Shown here: positions 11,701 to 22,977 of the stretch, piece after piece
Numbering within the stretch: the first letter of the stretch is position 1
Layout: every line of letters begins with the position of its first letter
NCBI RefSeq assembly: GCF_008831285.2
Contig: NC_045143.1
Coordinates: forward strand, 13,319,214 to 13,383,213
Length of the DNA stretch: 64,000 nucleotides
Origin: Nymphaea colorata
Taxonomy: Eukaryota > Streptophyta > Magnoliopsida > Nymphaeales > Nymphaeaceae
Direction of reading: 5' to 3'
Notes under the pieces: generated by a model
What the model was told of the DNA's origin: nothing
The model's input: the letters and a program-made list of their open reading frames with translations, nothing else
Databases searched by the model: none
Made by a program: the position numbers and the translations under genes

Positions 11701-14700
11701 AGAATCCTAGATCATCAGAGAATAGGGAGGAGATAAGAGACTGCATAGAAAAGGGCAAGGCTGCAAAACCAAACCTGTGCAAAAATTCTCATTATATAGT
11801 GTCAAATATTTTCAGGGACAAAATATCCCTAAAGGACAAAATTAACTACAACATCACTGAGCATATTATATTACAGGTGTTTGAATCTGGAGAAAACTCG
11901 ATCCAGATGCAACCACGTTTTATCATAGACCACTGATCTGGTCATAGATACTAGATAGTCCGGATAGATACAAACTCTACCAGAAGGAATGTCCTGAAAC
12001 ATGAATTCTAATTGTTCAAGTTTGAAACTTTTCTGTTCCATTAACTTATTATCTTTACTGTTGTAGATGTAAAACGAAAACCTTCAACCACAAAGAGAAC
12101 TGCTAATATCTATACCAACTGTTCTTCAAGAAGGTTAACAATAAGAAACTCTTCTACTTCATCCATCTAAGCTGATGAACACCCACCATTCTGTTTCATC
12201 CCGTCTCTTGATAAATTCATCTGCAACCTATTAAGATCAATGTCACACAAGATTAGGTCTGTGATAGTTTAATGAGCAATGGCATTCAAACTGAAACAAA
12301 AGAAAGAAAAGAAAATATGATACTAAACAAATATTAAATTCAGCTCTTAAATGTATAAAAAGTTGCATCAGTTGTCTTTGGGAAGTACTCTTGCTCGGAG
12401 TTCATCAGCAAGTTCTTGCTGTAAGTTCTCGTTTGGAGGCAATTTTCCAGAAACTAAGCAGGCACCATGAGCAACAGATCGGAAAAGACATCTTCCATCG
12501 CCTGGAATGCCTGCATAAAGTACGAATGGTATCTTAGCAAAAATATCTCTAGGTAACCAATGTCACAAGTATCCGTTTTTTGGTGGCAAGGTTTTCTTTG
12601 GATGTTTTCCAGAAAGTTTGTTTTTTTCAAGAAAATTAAGTGAATATATTAGAAACTTTAAAAATAAAAAGTATATAAAAACAAGAAAAAGAATAAGAAA
12701 TTAATAGTTGCATTCTAATTTCCTTGCAAAAACAATGAAAATATTAAAATATTTTTGCAATTGTTAAAAGAAACAAAAAAAGAGAAGGTTTAAGATACAT
12801 TAATAATGAGGCTTTTTAAAAATAGGGAAAATATCACAATACTATTCCAAGAATTATTTGTTGGCAATATTTCCAAAAATATTGCCATATTTGTCATTTT
12901 TTGCCAATGTTACAGCAAAAAAATAGAATATATGTCACAAGCATAAAATCACAAAAATTTCATAAATCTGTGAAATTGGAAGATGAACTAACAAAGGAAC
13001 AATAAGTAATATGGACCCACTTAATGCATAAGATGATAAAAAATTCCTGGTACGTAACCATCACTTGATAAGTTACATTCTTCTAAGCTTGAAAACCAAA
13101 ATTATTAATTAGGTAAAGTTGTAAACCTAAATATAGTCATGGAATAGCGTGAGTACCATGTGAAGTGCTTTCTAACTGCAGTTTTAGCAGGTGTTCAATT
13201 GGTAAACGTTCTTCCATCCCAAGCTTGCTTGGACAGACAAAAAGAACTCCCCTTGCCAATTCCAGGTTGAACATGGGACACTATGACTAACTCTTTGTTA
13301 GATTTCAATGTCCAGAGGTATTCAACATAAAAGGAAAAAACAAGAGATATGGAAGAGTTTCTTCAGCAGCAAGATGGCAGCATCAAAGTGTTCAGTAATT
13401 CAAATTGAGAACAAGATTGGTTTTGCATGGCTAAGTAACCCAGCATAAAATCCAAAAAGTTACAATGCCTGCTATTAGTTACATGCCAATGATAAAACAC
13501 AACAGAAGGGATAAGGGTTGAACCCAAATCCAAACCAATGATTAATAATAAGCACATCCTTTCACTCCCTTCAAGTTGTACATAGTTTTAGAACATGAAC
13601 AACTTACATTTAAGCATCTAAAATATATCTCTAGTTAAGTCTTTTGTAAACAAATCTGCAACCTGCTTTTTAGCTCAAATAAACTCAGGTTCGGTTTCCT
13701 TTTTTTCTACCTTCTGCCTCACAAAATGTCGATCGATCTATATATGTTTCTGACACATATATGGTGAACTGCATTAAATGACATTTATAGCACTCTGACT
13801 ATCACATAATCAAATAGATTGTGATGTCTTCTCTCTAACTTCAGTCAGCAGGTACTAAAACCCATGCAGCTTCAGCTGTAGCTACAGCCACACACCTATA
13901 CTCTGCTTCAATGATAAATCTACTCACAACCTTTTGCTTACTACTTCTCCACGTGATGTGAGCCACCTGGAGGGCCCAAGCACTTCACAATCCCCAACCC
14001 AAGCGTGGTTCAGTCCAGCAGTCCACAGAGCCTCAAGCGGGAGGCTAGCCAGTAGCAGCAGCATGCCAAGCATAGCCCAGCCATGCCTTCCAGCCCAAAC
14101 ACAGCCTCGACCAACCTTTCTTAAGCACCAGATTTCAGCTCAGGAGCTTGGGCCAAGCGTGAGCACTTGCCCTGGGCCAGAGTCCGCTCAAACACGATGC
14201 CAACTAATGTTAACACATGATCGTTTGTAAGTTATTCGTTCGTAAGTTATTGGATATGGATCCTTTATAGATCCGGTTCTAATAAGTTATGTTGTATGCT
14301 GTAAATAATGTTTTACTTAAGGGTATGCTTGTAAAGACTGAGTCTTAGGGTATTAACCCTCTTTTTATTAATTAACTGAACCACGTCTAGGGCTGCTGAG
14401 ACATGCGATTTCTTTCAGCTCTGTTCTCCTCCTGTCCTAAAGTTTTAACAACACTACCTTGTTTGGACTTGAATATAAGATTTTGCTATTTAATTTTTAT
14501 ATATTGATGATATGCTAATAACAGCAGTCTATATTGAAGATATCAAAAATATTAAATCCGTTTAAAGGAAAATTTTGAGATAATAGATCTAGGTTTCTGA
14601 ATGACTTTTTAGGTATAGAGGTTGTTTACTCCCACAAAAGAAATCTCTGATCTCAAACCATTGCCTATCCTTCTTGGGTTTTAAATGGTGAGGTTTTTAT

Positions 14701-17700
14701 TGGGTACATTTAAGGAAATTTGTTTGCCTCTGGAACATATAGGTAACTTTTAAAAAAGAAAAAAATCCTCAAAAAACAAAGTGACAAGGTGTAAAAGGTT
14801 GGACCCTGTGGGTCAGGGGTCCGATTCAGTAGGGAGTCACAGATCGGGTTAGGTAGATGGATCGGGTGGATAAGAGGAGATAATAACCCACCCCAATGTA
14901 ATGAATCTGAGTATATAAGTTTCTTAGGGAATTAACCCTAATTACGAATGAATATTAGAGGTTTTAGTGGAGGCTCGGCTTTCACCGGAGCAGAGTGCGT
15001 GAGTTAAACTTCCTTGTTAGTTGTAGGCTAACAGAAGCTAATAAGAAAACATAAAAATAACTACATAAAACCATAAAAATAATGTTTTAGTAATAAAAAA
15101 ATGGAGATAAATAATTCAAATTAACTTTTCAACTTTAAAGCAAAAATAATCCAAAGAAACATGATATATAAAAAAATGCCTTCTTTTTTTTTTAAAAAAA
15201 CAAAAGGTCTTTTTTTTTTCATTTCAATCGTTTATGTAAATATCAGCTACCTTTCAAAAAAAAGATGCGATATTTGCGACGTCTCAAACTAAGCTTGCTG
15301 CAAAAATAATTGACAAATATATTAATCACAAAGTTTGTGAGACCCTTGAAGTTGCAGCAGCCAAACTGAAGGTTAATGTTGGAGTTCTCTTGAATGATCT
15401 CACTCTTTAAAAGAAGCTTGTAGGATCATTAATGTATCTTAGTATCATTAGACTGGATATTACATGGGTATTGCAAGTATATAGTTAGTTTCAACATGTT
15501 CCCAAATCAATTGACATGAGTGTGGCTCTTCAAATTGTTAGAAACTTGGATAAATAAAAGGAGCAATTAACAAGAGGGCAACAAAGTAAGTAGCATGACA
15601 TGTGCCGCCTGGACCAATAGTTGGGCACATAAAACATAGCATGCCATAACATAATGTAAAAAATCATGAATTTATTTTTATGTTAAAAATAGAAAAAAGT
15701 AACACCAAAAAAATGCAGAAAAATAGGGAAAATAAACAAATATCATTCCTATAAAAGTCAAGGAAAATATGACACTCATTAACAAATTAACAATCATCAG
15801 TTTCACATCCATGATAACATTATCCATCAATTTCAGTTAAATTGTTTTAAACATTAACAAAGAAACCTGTTAAGCACAAAATATGAGAGATAAATTATCA
15901 TTCATCATCTTCTCCTTCAAATTCTTTGTCATCCGAAACATATATAGCTTCCTCGACATCATCTTCTTGTGGTTCTTTAATGTTCATCTATTCTACAACT
16001 TCCTTTTGGAATATACTGGCAAGTTCTTCAGCCTATGTATCCAATACACCAAACATGCTCCAAGATTATAGGATCAACCTACTCTTTATTCTTTATAGCT
16101 GATGCTTATTTAGATGCTTGAACAAGTAAAAAATAATTTACACATATTATAAAATATGTCACACAAATGAAGGACGTGTGATGCAGACCCACCTAGGTCG
16201 AAACTTATTTACTCTCAGTGTCACGAATACAAAATTAACATCAGGACTTAATTTGGATTTGAGAGAAGATCCAAATCCTAGGAGCATACTGTGCAAGAAG
16301 GAACCGATGGGCCGAGTCATGCGTATGGAGAACAGAGATCTTTTTTAGAAAGCTTAAAATGTTGTGCTATTGTGAAAAAACTACCAAGCCCTCGATCCAT
16401 TAAAAGGAGACCATGTGATAGTGGGGTAAATTTCATAAAAACAAGGAGCAGATTGGACAAAGGCATTCCCAAGTTTTATTTGCATACTCAAAGATTCATG
16501 GTGACTTGAAAGTAAAAGATTATGTGCTGAGATAAAAAGCCTATCGAGCCCTCTTACAATTAAAATGAGGCCATCCTACTTGCATACCATTTTGATGAAA
16601 GTAAGGGGTGAAATAGGCATAAGATTCTGCATTATGTGGTTTGGTTCTAGAAGCAGTAGTTGTTGTATAGTCAGAAAGAGGAGGACATACATGGTCATGC
16701 CATGCACACACATAAGATGGAATTGCAAAGCATCATGCATATGGAAGAGAAGGATTTTCTTTTGAAAAGACTAAGTTGGTGGGCTAATATGAAATATCCA
16801 TCCACTCCCCTAATCAATAAAGGATAGATGTTGGATATGTTGGTAAAGCCGATGGGGAAGAAGGGCTTAATCATCATTTGGTTTATAGTTATACTTCTAC
16901 CAAGAAGTGTGCGGCTATGCAAGCTGCATTTTTTACCTTTCAAATAGAGGCTGCATACAAGGCAAGAAACTCATCTATCACATGCACAAAAGGTTTTCAA
17001 GTTAAGGAGCAGGATGAAGACAAAAACAACAACTGAATTTTTCTTATCTCAAGTCCAAAAGGAAATAACGATGGTGCTCAAGAGATTTTCTTGTGCGACC
17101 ATATTTTGACAAGGAAAGAGGAGAGTGATGACAAGAAGATAAGGATGAATTTGCAAGCTACCTTCATTCATGATTCATGCATAGGAGAGAGAGTCTCTCA
17201 TATGTATAAACATTTGGAAGTCCAAAATTTAAGCCCTTCATTTGAGAGGGTCAGTGCATCATACCTTCCTAAAAAGGGCACACAAATCTTGGAGATGGGT
17301 CTACCAACTTCCATAGTCCATGTGCAAAATATTGGCAATTCCAGGAGAGGACGATGGTTTGAACTAATTTGAAATCTCCTTATAATTTTGGTGTCCCGCG
17401 TTGTGAATTTTGCTTTTTTATTTAAATCTTATAGCATGCCCAATTTTAGGCTATGCTTGGAAAAAAAATGAAATTGATTTTGGGTCTTCTTGCACACTAA
17501 GTTCTATTCCTTTAATTATGTTAAAATTCTAATTGATCGCCAAAAGCCAGTTCAGCCCAGTCGCTTTGGGGCAATGCTGACACACATAAGAGCACTCCTC
17601 CAAGGTAAGAGAAACAATGGTATCTTGTGGCATCTTGATGATGATCTCACATCGTGTAAGCTCTCTTACAAGTGCCACCAAAGCCTGCTTTCATGACTGC

Positions 17701-20700
17701 AAGTTTTTGGGCTTAAATCCTTTGAGTTGCTATGTTTCCACCACAAATGTCATCTTGCCACCACAAACACACTCATTCCTCACGTAGCCGAGACCATGAC
17801 CATATGCGTTGGATGGCGATCTTGGATCTACGGGCAGCCCCATGGTGGGTCCCATCATTTGGGCACGTCGACTTTTGAAAAAACATAAGGGCAAGCGTGG
17901 CGGATCCTCATCCTCGTCATGCATATTATTTGATAACCTTACTTGCCCATGTTTTTTTCCCTTTTGCCATTTTTGTCATTACTATTGTGCGAATAAACTT
18001 TTATTTATGTCAAGGCTATTTCAGTCTAGAATTGTTAAATGAAAGGAGGGAAGACGACAGTGTATGTCCCTTTTGTGTTTTAAAGAATGAAATGAGAGAA
18101 AGAGAGTTTGGAGAAAATGAGATTGCGAGAGAGACAGAGAAAGGAAGGACAGTTCAAATGCGAGAGAGAGAGAGAGGAACGACACTCCATGAAGAATAAA
18201 CCATGGCAAAGAAATGAAGAAGGAAGCATGAAAAAGGAACAAAAAAAGGAAAAAAAAAAGCGTTGATAATGGATTTTAAACTTGAAAAAGGGAACAAAAA
18301 AGCAACAAAAATTAGGAGTTGTATAATGGATTTTAGTCGTCAACGTGGATTGACCAAGTTGGGTGGGCATCCACTGTAAGACAAGAATGGCCCGGTGCAG
18401 TTAACGGCACCAGGTGCACATTAACCACATCCAGCATCACACCCACACCCATGTTGCATAGACATGGGTGCAACACCTCTTTGGTGTGGCACATCTTTAG
18501 GTGTGTCTTCACAACGTAGATTGTAAAGATCTTACATCACATCTATTTCTCTTCTTAGTGTGGATTTGTGGAAAGACATTTCAATTTCTTCCACCTCTAC
18601 TTACACTGCATGTCGGATTGAGGATTTTAATTGCAAAAACATTAAAATTTGGGCAATCATGTTCAAGCTTATTCTACTACATATATGTTCACACATAGAA
18701 TAATATGAGAAAAGTAGAAAAAAAAAATCAAATTAACTATCAAAGAGAATGACTACAAATGAACTTAATTACAAAATACATGGACATATTATTGCCCTCT
18801 TCTCAACAGTAGTGTTTCTTCTCATCTCACCTTGGGCATTATCATATATTTTCACATCAAGATGAATAGCATCTTGCATGTCAAGCTTGAGGATTAATGT
18901 ATCAATGCAGTCCAACAGCCCCTTTTCCACTTCTCCATCCATTCTGGATGTGTTTAAATATCTTACTGTGTGATTAAGACAATAGGTTACATTAAGGGCA
19001 TCATTAAATTGCCTAGCCCATACCTTATCTATAATCTCCCAAATATGCTTACACAAATTTTTCTTTCTTGTGAGGAGTTCTCCAATTGTCTCATCTACTT
19101 TGTTCATGGCTTTATACATGTCCTGATTGCAAGCCTATCCCCGTTGTTAACCAATCTTATAGGTTTCACCAAAACAATGTTGATTTTTCAATAACTTCAG
19201 ACATGATTTTTGGAGCTGAATAAGATATCCACAATGTCTCTTGATTTTTCTCTTATGTGAATGTAGTATAAACTTCATTCATGACTTAAGAAAATCTATC
19301 TCAAAGCTTTTCTTGGCATTATGCACTACATTATCAAAACATTTATAGCAAATCTAGTTTGTGCACAGGAAATCAACTTCACCTCCATCCACATATTTCC
19401 TCATCAAACTCAAATCATATGCAAAAATACAGATACACTATGTGATTCTCTAGCATGCTGCACAGTTTCTTTCATTTCATCCATCTCATGCACATCTGCA
19501 ACGCTTCAAGCATTAGATTAGCATAATTAGCAGCACATGGAGTCCCAAAAACTGCCTCACACTTTACATGCAAGATTTGCCTGCAGCTCCACAATTAGTT
19601 GCATCATTTGTAACAGGCTAAACTATGAAACTTTATCAGCCCCCCCCCCCCCCCATTTCAGAATATCATCAAAAAAGCATGATATAATACTTCAATAGAC
19701 GTTGGAGTATCTGATTAATCAATAGGGTTAAAGAAGTATTTAGAACAATGTAAAGAAAGCTTATAAATGCTCTTATCCATGTATTTTTCATCCATCTGCT
19801 ATCATAGCTGACGCAGTATAGTCTAGAGTAGATCGGATCTTATATTCAGATCCATTTAGGCTTACTTGGACTTTGATATATTTTTGGGTTTGGATCTTTT
19901 AGTTCTGTGGACTCAAGATCCAATTCGGATCTCAGGGTTAGGCCCCTTAAAAGGGCCTCTTTTCTTGTGATTAGGGCTAATTGGCATTGAGAAAAACCCT
20001 AATTATCTTTTGTTATTGAATTCCCCTTTGTTTTCTTGCATTTCCCCCTTCTGTTCTTGCTTTCTGGTGTTTTTCTTGCGGGGATTAGAGTGAGGAACTC
20101 TAATCACTGCATCAATAGCGCACCATATTCTTTCCAACTTATTATTAACACATCACAATATTTAATTTCTTTCATACTTTGATAAAAAAATTGTGCCCTT
20201 ACTTGATGGTAACAGGTGAAAACAGAATGGACTTTCGCATGAAAAGAAACATAGGCATCATAACCCATCTTCCAATTGCATTGGTTATCCTATGAAATGT
20301 TTGGGAATCAAAAGACTCCTAATATCTGGTTGAAAACTTGAGGCAGTATGAATGGAAATGAATTCCTAATAGTTGCAGTAACAGTCAACTGCTAGTGAAT
20401 GCTTTCAAAAACTTTCCAGTATCACCCCTTATTTTTCTCTTAGAGCTACCTCTAGCCATCATCATGCTTTCACCCTTAGCCCTAAAACTAGTCATTTCTA
20501 ATCCTAAACTAGAATCAATAGGATCCAAAGTGGGAAATTTGTAATCTTCATCATCCACAATTTCTCCAGGCATGCCATAACCCCATCTATGCATCTTTTA
20601 TCTATTTTTTTTTCTGCCTTCAAATTCTTAATTTTATTTGTTTGCACTTTTGTAACTTCTAGCAGATCCCTAGAGTGTATGCAGCAGCATTTTCATGCAA

Positions 20701-22977
20701 TGCAGCTAAATGATGCTTTAATCTAAAGATCCCTATGATAATCGGTCTTTAAGAAAAAATCACACATGATTTTCAACTGATTGTAAACTTAAATAGAGGT
20801 CCATCCACTCAACACAGGGTTGTTGAACCAGCTCTTGAAAATACTGAGAAGAGACAACCTGTACTAAAAAGCAAGATGTATACCTTTTCACAGTGAAAAT
20901 ACCTCCCTTGAACAAAATATTCAGAAGCCCTCTTTTTCAAATACAAGAATTGATCTCCATGCATGAATGCAGCATCAAATTGAAACTTTGCTTCTCAAAA
21001 TGGGAAAAGCATTCCACCACACTACTCCTGGAAATGCATATGACTTGGGGATGAAGGGTTAAAATCCAAAATGAAAAAAGAGAGATTTGAATCCCATTAA
21101 AGTTCCACAAAAGTTTGACCACATGATATCATCTGTAATTTGTATCATATATCACAGAGCACCATATCATACAAATACAATACAATGTGATACAATTACA
21201 CTACAGCCTCACAACTAGCTATATGGATACCTAGTAACATGCGTAATACCATACGATATGCACAATGCAAGGCCATATTTTTCTCTTCATCCTCACTTTT
21301 GAATTTCACAGTATATACTGTCTTTAATTGGGGTTCAACCCAAATAACCATTAGTCTACCACTGAATTAAGGGTGTTATTAAGAGAATCATTAATATTTT
21401 GAAGGTGCATAAAGCAACAAAAGGTATTGTATTCATATACTAAGCTGAATATAGAGTTATAATGACAACTATAAAGGATATAGCTTGGCTTAGACAACTA
21501 CCAGGTGACATGAGAATCCAAAGAAAACGCTTACCAATTTTGTTGATATAAAAAGAGTTTCACCTATATTGCTTGCAATCATACATTTCATGAGCACATG
21601 GAACACATAAAGATGGACTAAATGCTATGTTAGGAAAAAAAAAAAACTTGAAAAAATTATTGATCTGCCTTATGTTCCTTCAGAGTATCAACTGGCGAAC
21701 TTCTTCACTAAGCATTCTATTTAGCCAGATTTAACTTCCTGGTTAGTAAAACTCTAAGTAAAAGCACTGTAACTGTGCAGGGATATTATGTTTTACAAAT
21801 ACATATGTAGGCATACATATGTGTGCATATCTGTGTTTTTATTTTCATTATTTTTGTGATAATATATATGTGGTATTATATGTATTTTATTATTTTTGTA
21901 AAATTTCTTTTAGTGTTTTATTGGTTTTTGCTCAGTTCTGGTCAAGAACGGCCTTTGACCATAGTTGATCTGAAGCCATTAGAGCTAGCTCAGTCTCTCT
22001 ATCGTATATACTGAAGGGATTACTCCCTTTGTAATTTGTGCTTCTCTAACTCAAAGCACTCTTGGCATTATAAATACTTTCAGTTCTGAGCCTTTCTGCA
22101 TCTTGACAGATTTGAGTGCTTGAAATTGTGAACAAGCCATCTACTGGGGTTTGTGTGCTATTCATGCATTGCATCTCCAGTTAAATCTCCTGAACAATGT
22201 GTGCTATATTTACACAGATTCCATAAATGAGCTATTGTTCTTAAGTTTGTTATCTACATCAGCAGTAAGGTTAATCCTAAAACCAAGAACTCCCACAAAA
22301 ACAATGTGTAGACTGCTGATATATGCCTGATATGGGCAAAAATATGTATAAAAGAGACAGAAAAAGTTGTTTATACAATTGCACTTACCAGTCACAGAGT
22401 AATCTGTGTACACTGTTTTCCCATGTGATGAACTAATGGTAACATCTCGCTGAACACCCATACTGTTCTTCATCCTGACAGCTTCAGCATGTGCCACTTT
22501 AAGATTTGCTAGACAAAGACAAATTCCAAAAATCAGCCCAGCTGAAACCCCTCCTCGCACCCAACTTGCACATCTCAGACCCCAACCAATTTTTGAAGCC
22601 TTTTCATTCAACCGAGCAGCTGCATACAACCCTGAAGCCACATAGTTACTTCTTGATGCAATACCCAAATGTTTTAGTACAGCAGAACTAGCTGAAAGTG
22701 TCCCCATTAACGGAGTCAAGTGTCCTCGAGAAGTAACGGAAGAAATACAGCCTTGGAAATATGAGCCTATAATTGCTTGAGCAGCAATTGATGGTCCATA
22801 CGATACTCCACTGAGTTTCAAAGCTTCATTTCTCTGTCGTAATTTATCATAACAAAAATACAAAGGACCAGATTTATATGGAAGCAGTGAGACCATGGTA
22901 AAATGGCCAGCTATGTTCTTCCCAAAACTTCTGCCAAGAAAAATAGGGGAGCACTTGGAAAAATGAACAGCTAACAT
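8732..22977 (-). CDS. OTU4: OTU-domain cysteine deubiquitinase (plant OTU4-like), five exons
   Basis: Coding exons, in minus-strand order, are 22977-22389, 12510-12389, 12227-12187, 10348-10250 and 8897-8732. They total 1017 bases, 338 codons plus TAG. Every junction has GT..AG and keeps frame. The OTU domain begins at the exon 1/2 junction: GIPGDGRCLFRSVAHG gives the catalytic Cys at about residue 204 with Asp 201, followed by ELADELRARV, VADEFIKRRDETEW and VWGGEPELLMASHVLE. The last exon gives ITVYMYDDD and VLYHGYGHYDS with the catalytic His at about 323. OTU proteases remove ubiquitin from conjugates. Exon 1 (about 196 residues) is a poorly conserved, Ser/Ala-rich N-terminal extension ending in GKTVYTDYSVTG, which could hold an organelle-targeting signal (inference). 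The ATG at 22977 is chosen because, in the leader exon ahead of it, all three frames are stopped. Domain order and length fit the At3g57810 type; the exact orthologue name is less certain than the family. Confidence 0.9.
10838..11373 (+). mobile_element. Ty1/copia remnant (RNase H end plus 3' LTR) in OTU intron 3
   Basis: On the strand opposite the host gene, a frameshifted copia RNase H runs from about 10838 (KKQGVVAR..., then a shift near 10928) through YVSHERTEHVEIDYHYN and VADIFTKPLS to a stop at 11217. A polypurine tract (gagggggagc) follows, then a short LTR-like segment of about 148 bases from about 11226, with a TGTTG-type start changed to CGTTG, ending aatctaaca at 11373. The 5' part of the element is missing. 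LTR ends are approximate because no second LTR was found. Confidence 0.75.
13590..13965 (-). mobile_element. Ty1/copia RNase H relic in OTU intron 1 (minus)
   Basis: The minus strand, read with several frame changes and stops, gives copia RNase H landmarks in order: SKQKVVSR, EAEYRCVAVATAEAAWV, a DSQSAIN-like motif, an HHICVRNIYRS-like motif, then KKQVADLFTKDLTRDIF. It is in the same orientation as the OTU gene. No LTR could be assigned. Confidence 0.7.
14208..14450. repeat. Candidate solo LTR or LTR-like segment
   Basis: A 243-base segment begins tgttaacac and ends gttttaaca, an inverted TG..CA terminus pair typical of LTRs. No matching 5-bp target duplication was found (actaa before, acact after), and no second copy was seen, so this is only a candidate. 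It lies beside the copia RNase H relic. Confidence 0.3.
14790..15033 (+). repeat. Candidate LTR-like segment with TATA box
   Basis: A 244-base segment begins tgtaaaagg and ends ggctaaca. It holds a TATA-like 'gtatataagt' at 14911 followed by a 'ttagggaattaaccctaa' motif, the layout of an LTR promoter. Flanking 5-mers do not match, so boundaries and identity are uncertain. Confidence 0.3.
15409..15560 (+). mobile_element. Ty1/copia fragment between RT and RNase H
   Basis: One plus-strand frame reads KKLVGSLMYLSIIRLDI, then an internal stop, then FQHVPKSIDMSVALQIVRNL. This matches the conserved copia block YxxLVGSLxYLxxTRPDI...LRYL. It carries stops, is isolated from other copia domains, and is antisense to the OTU gene in intron 1. 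Confidence 0.65.
15561..18768. other. Unassigned part of OTU intron 1
   Basis: About 3.2 kb of intron sequence in which no domain is recognised. It includes GA-rich DNA near 18080-18290 and a short perfect hairpin (cacccatgt, 7-base loop, acatgggtg) near 18448-18473. Open frames of 60-100 codons between 16291 and 17372 look random. Confidence 0.35.
18769..20900 (-). pseudogene. hAT-superfamily transposase relic (BED/DUF659/dimerisation)
   Basis: Minus-strand blocks appear in hAT order with many stops and shifts. A degenerate BED zinc finger is near 20690-20870 (a KHHLAALHEN-like end). A linker follows at 20594-20385. DUF659-like catalytic pieces lie near 19330-19620 (FWDSMCC, ETVQHARESHSVSVFLH, TRFAINVL). 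A C-terminal 116-codon open block at 19119-18769 contains YKAMNKVDETIGELL and IWEIIDKVWARQFNDAL. The relic is split by a solo LTR at 19809-20114. It lies within OTU intron 1 in the same orientation as that gene. Terminal inverted repeats were not identified. Confidence 0.75.
19809..20114. mobile_element. Solo LTR nested in the hAT relic
   Basis: A 306-base segment starts TGACGCAG and ends CTGCATCA; the ends are inverted repeats of each other with one mismatch. It is bounded by a perfect 5-base target duplication, ATAGC at 19804-19808 and 20115-20119. No internal retrotransposon sequence remains, so it is a solo LTR left by recombination between two LTRs. Its position splits the hAT coding relic and dates it as the younger insertion. 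Confidence 0.8.
21430..21735 (+). mobile_element. Ty1/copia RNase H relic in OTU intron 1 (plus)
   Basis: With shifts and stops the plus strand gives AEYRVIMTTIKDIAWLRQL, HTFHEHMEHIKMD and DLPYVPSEYQLANFFTKH, the C-terminal landmarks of copia RNase H. A 12-base A run near 21640 disrupts the frame. The following 300 bases may include its LTR, but the ends cannot be fixed. Confidence 0.75.

Noticed and set aside
13934-14230. 98-codon Pro/Ser-rich plus-strand frame
   Set aside because: Lies between a copia relic and an LTR-like segment inside an intron, with no recognisable domain; taken as chance or transposon leader sequence.
19638-19655. Run of about 16 cytosines in the hAT relic
   Set aside because: Homopolymer of uncertain length, more likely slippage or an assembly matter than a feature.
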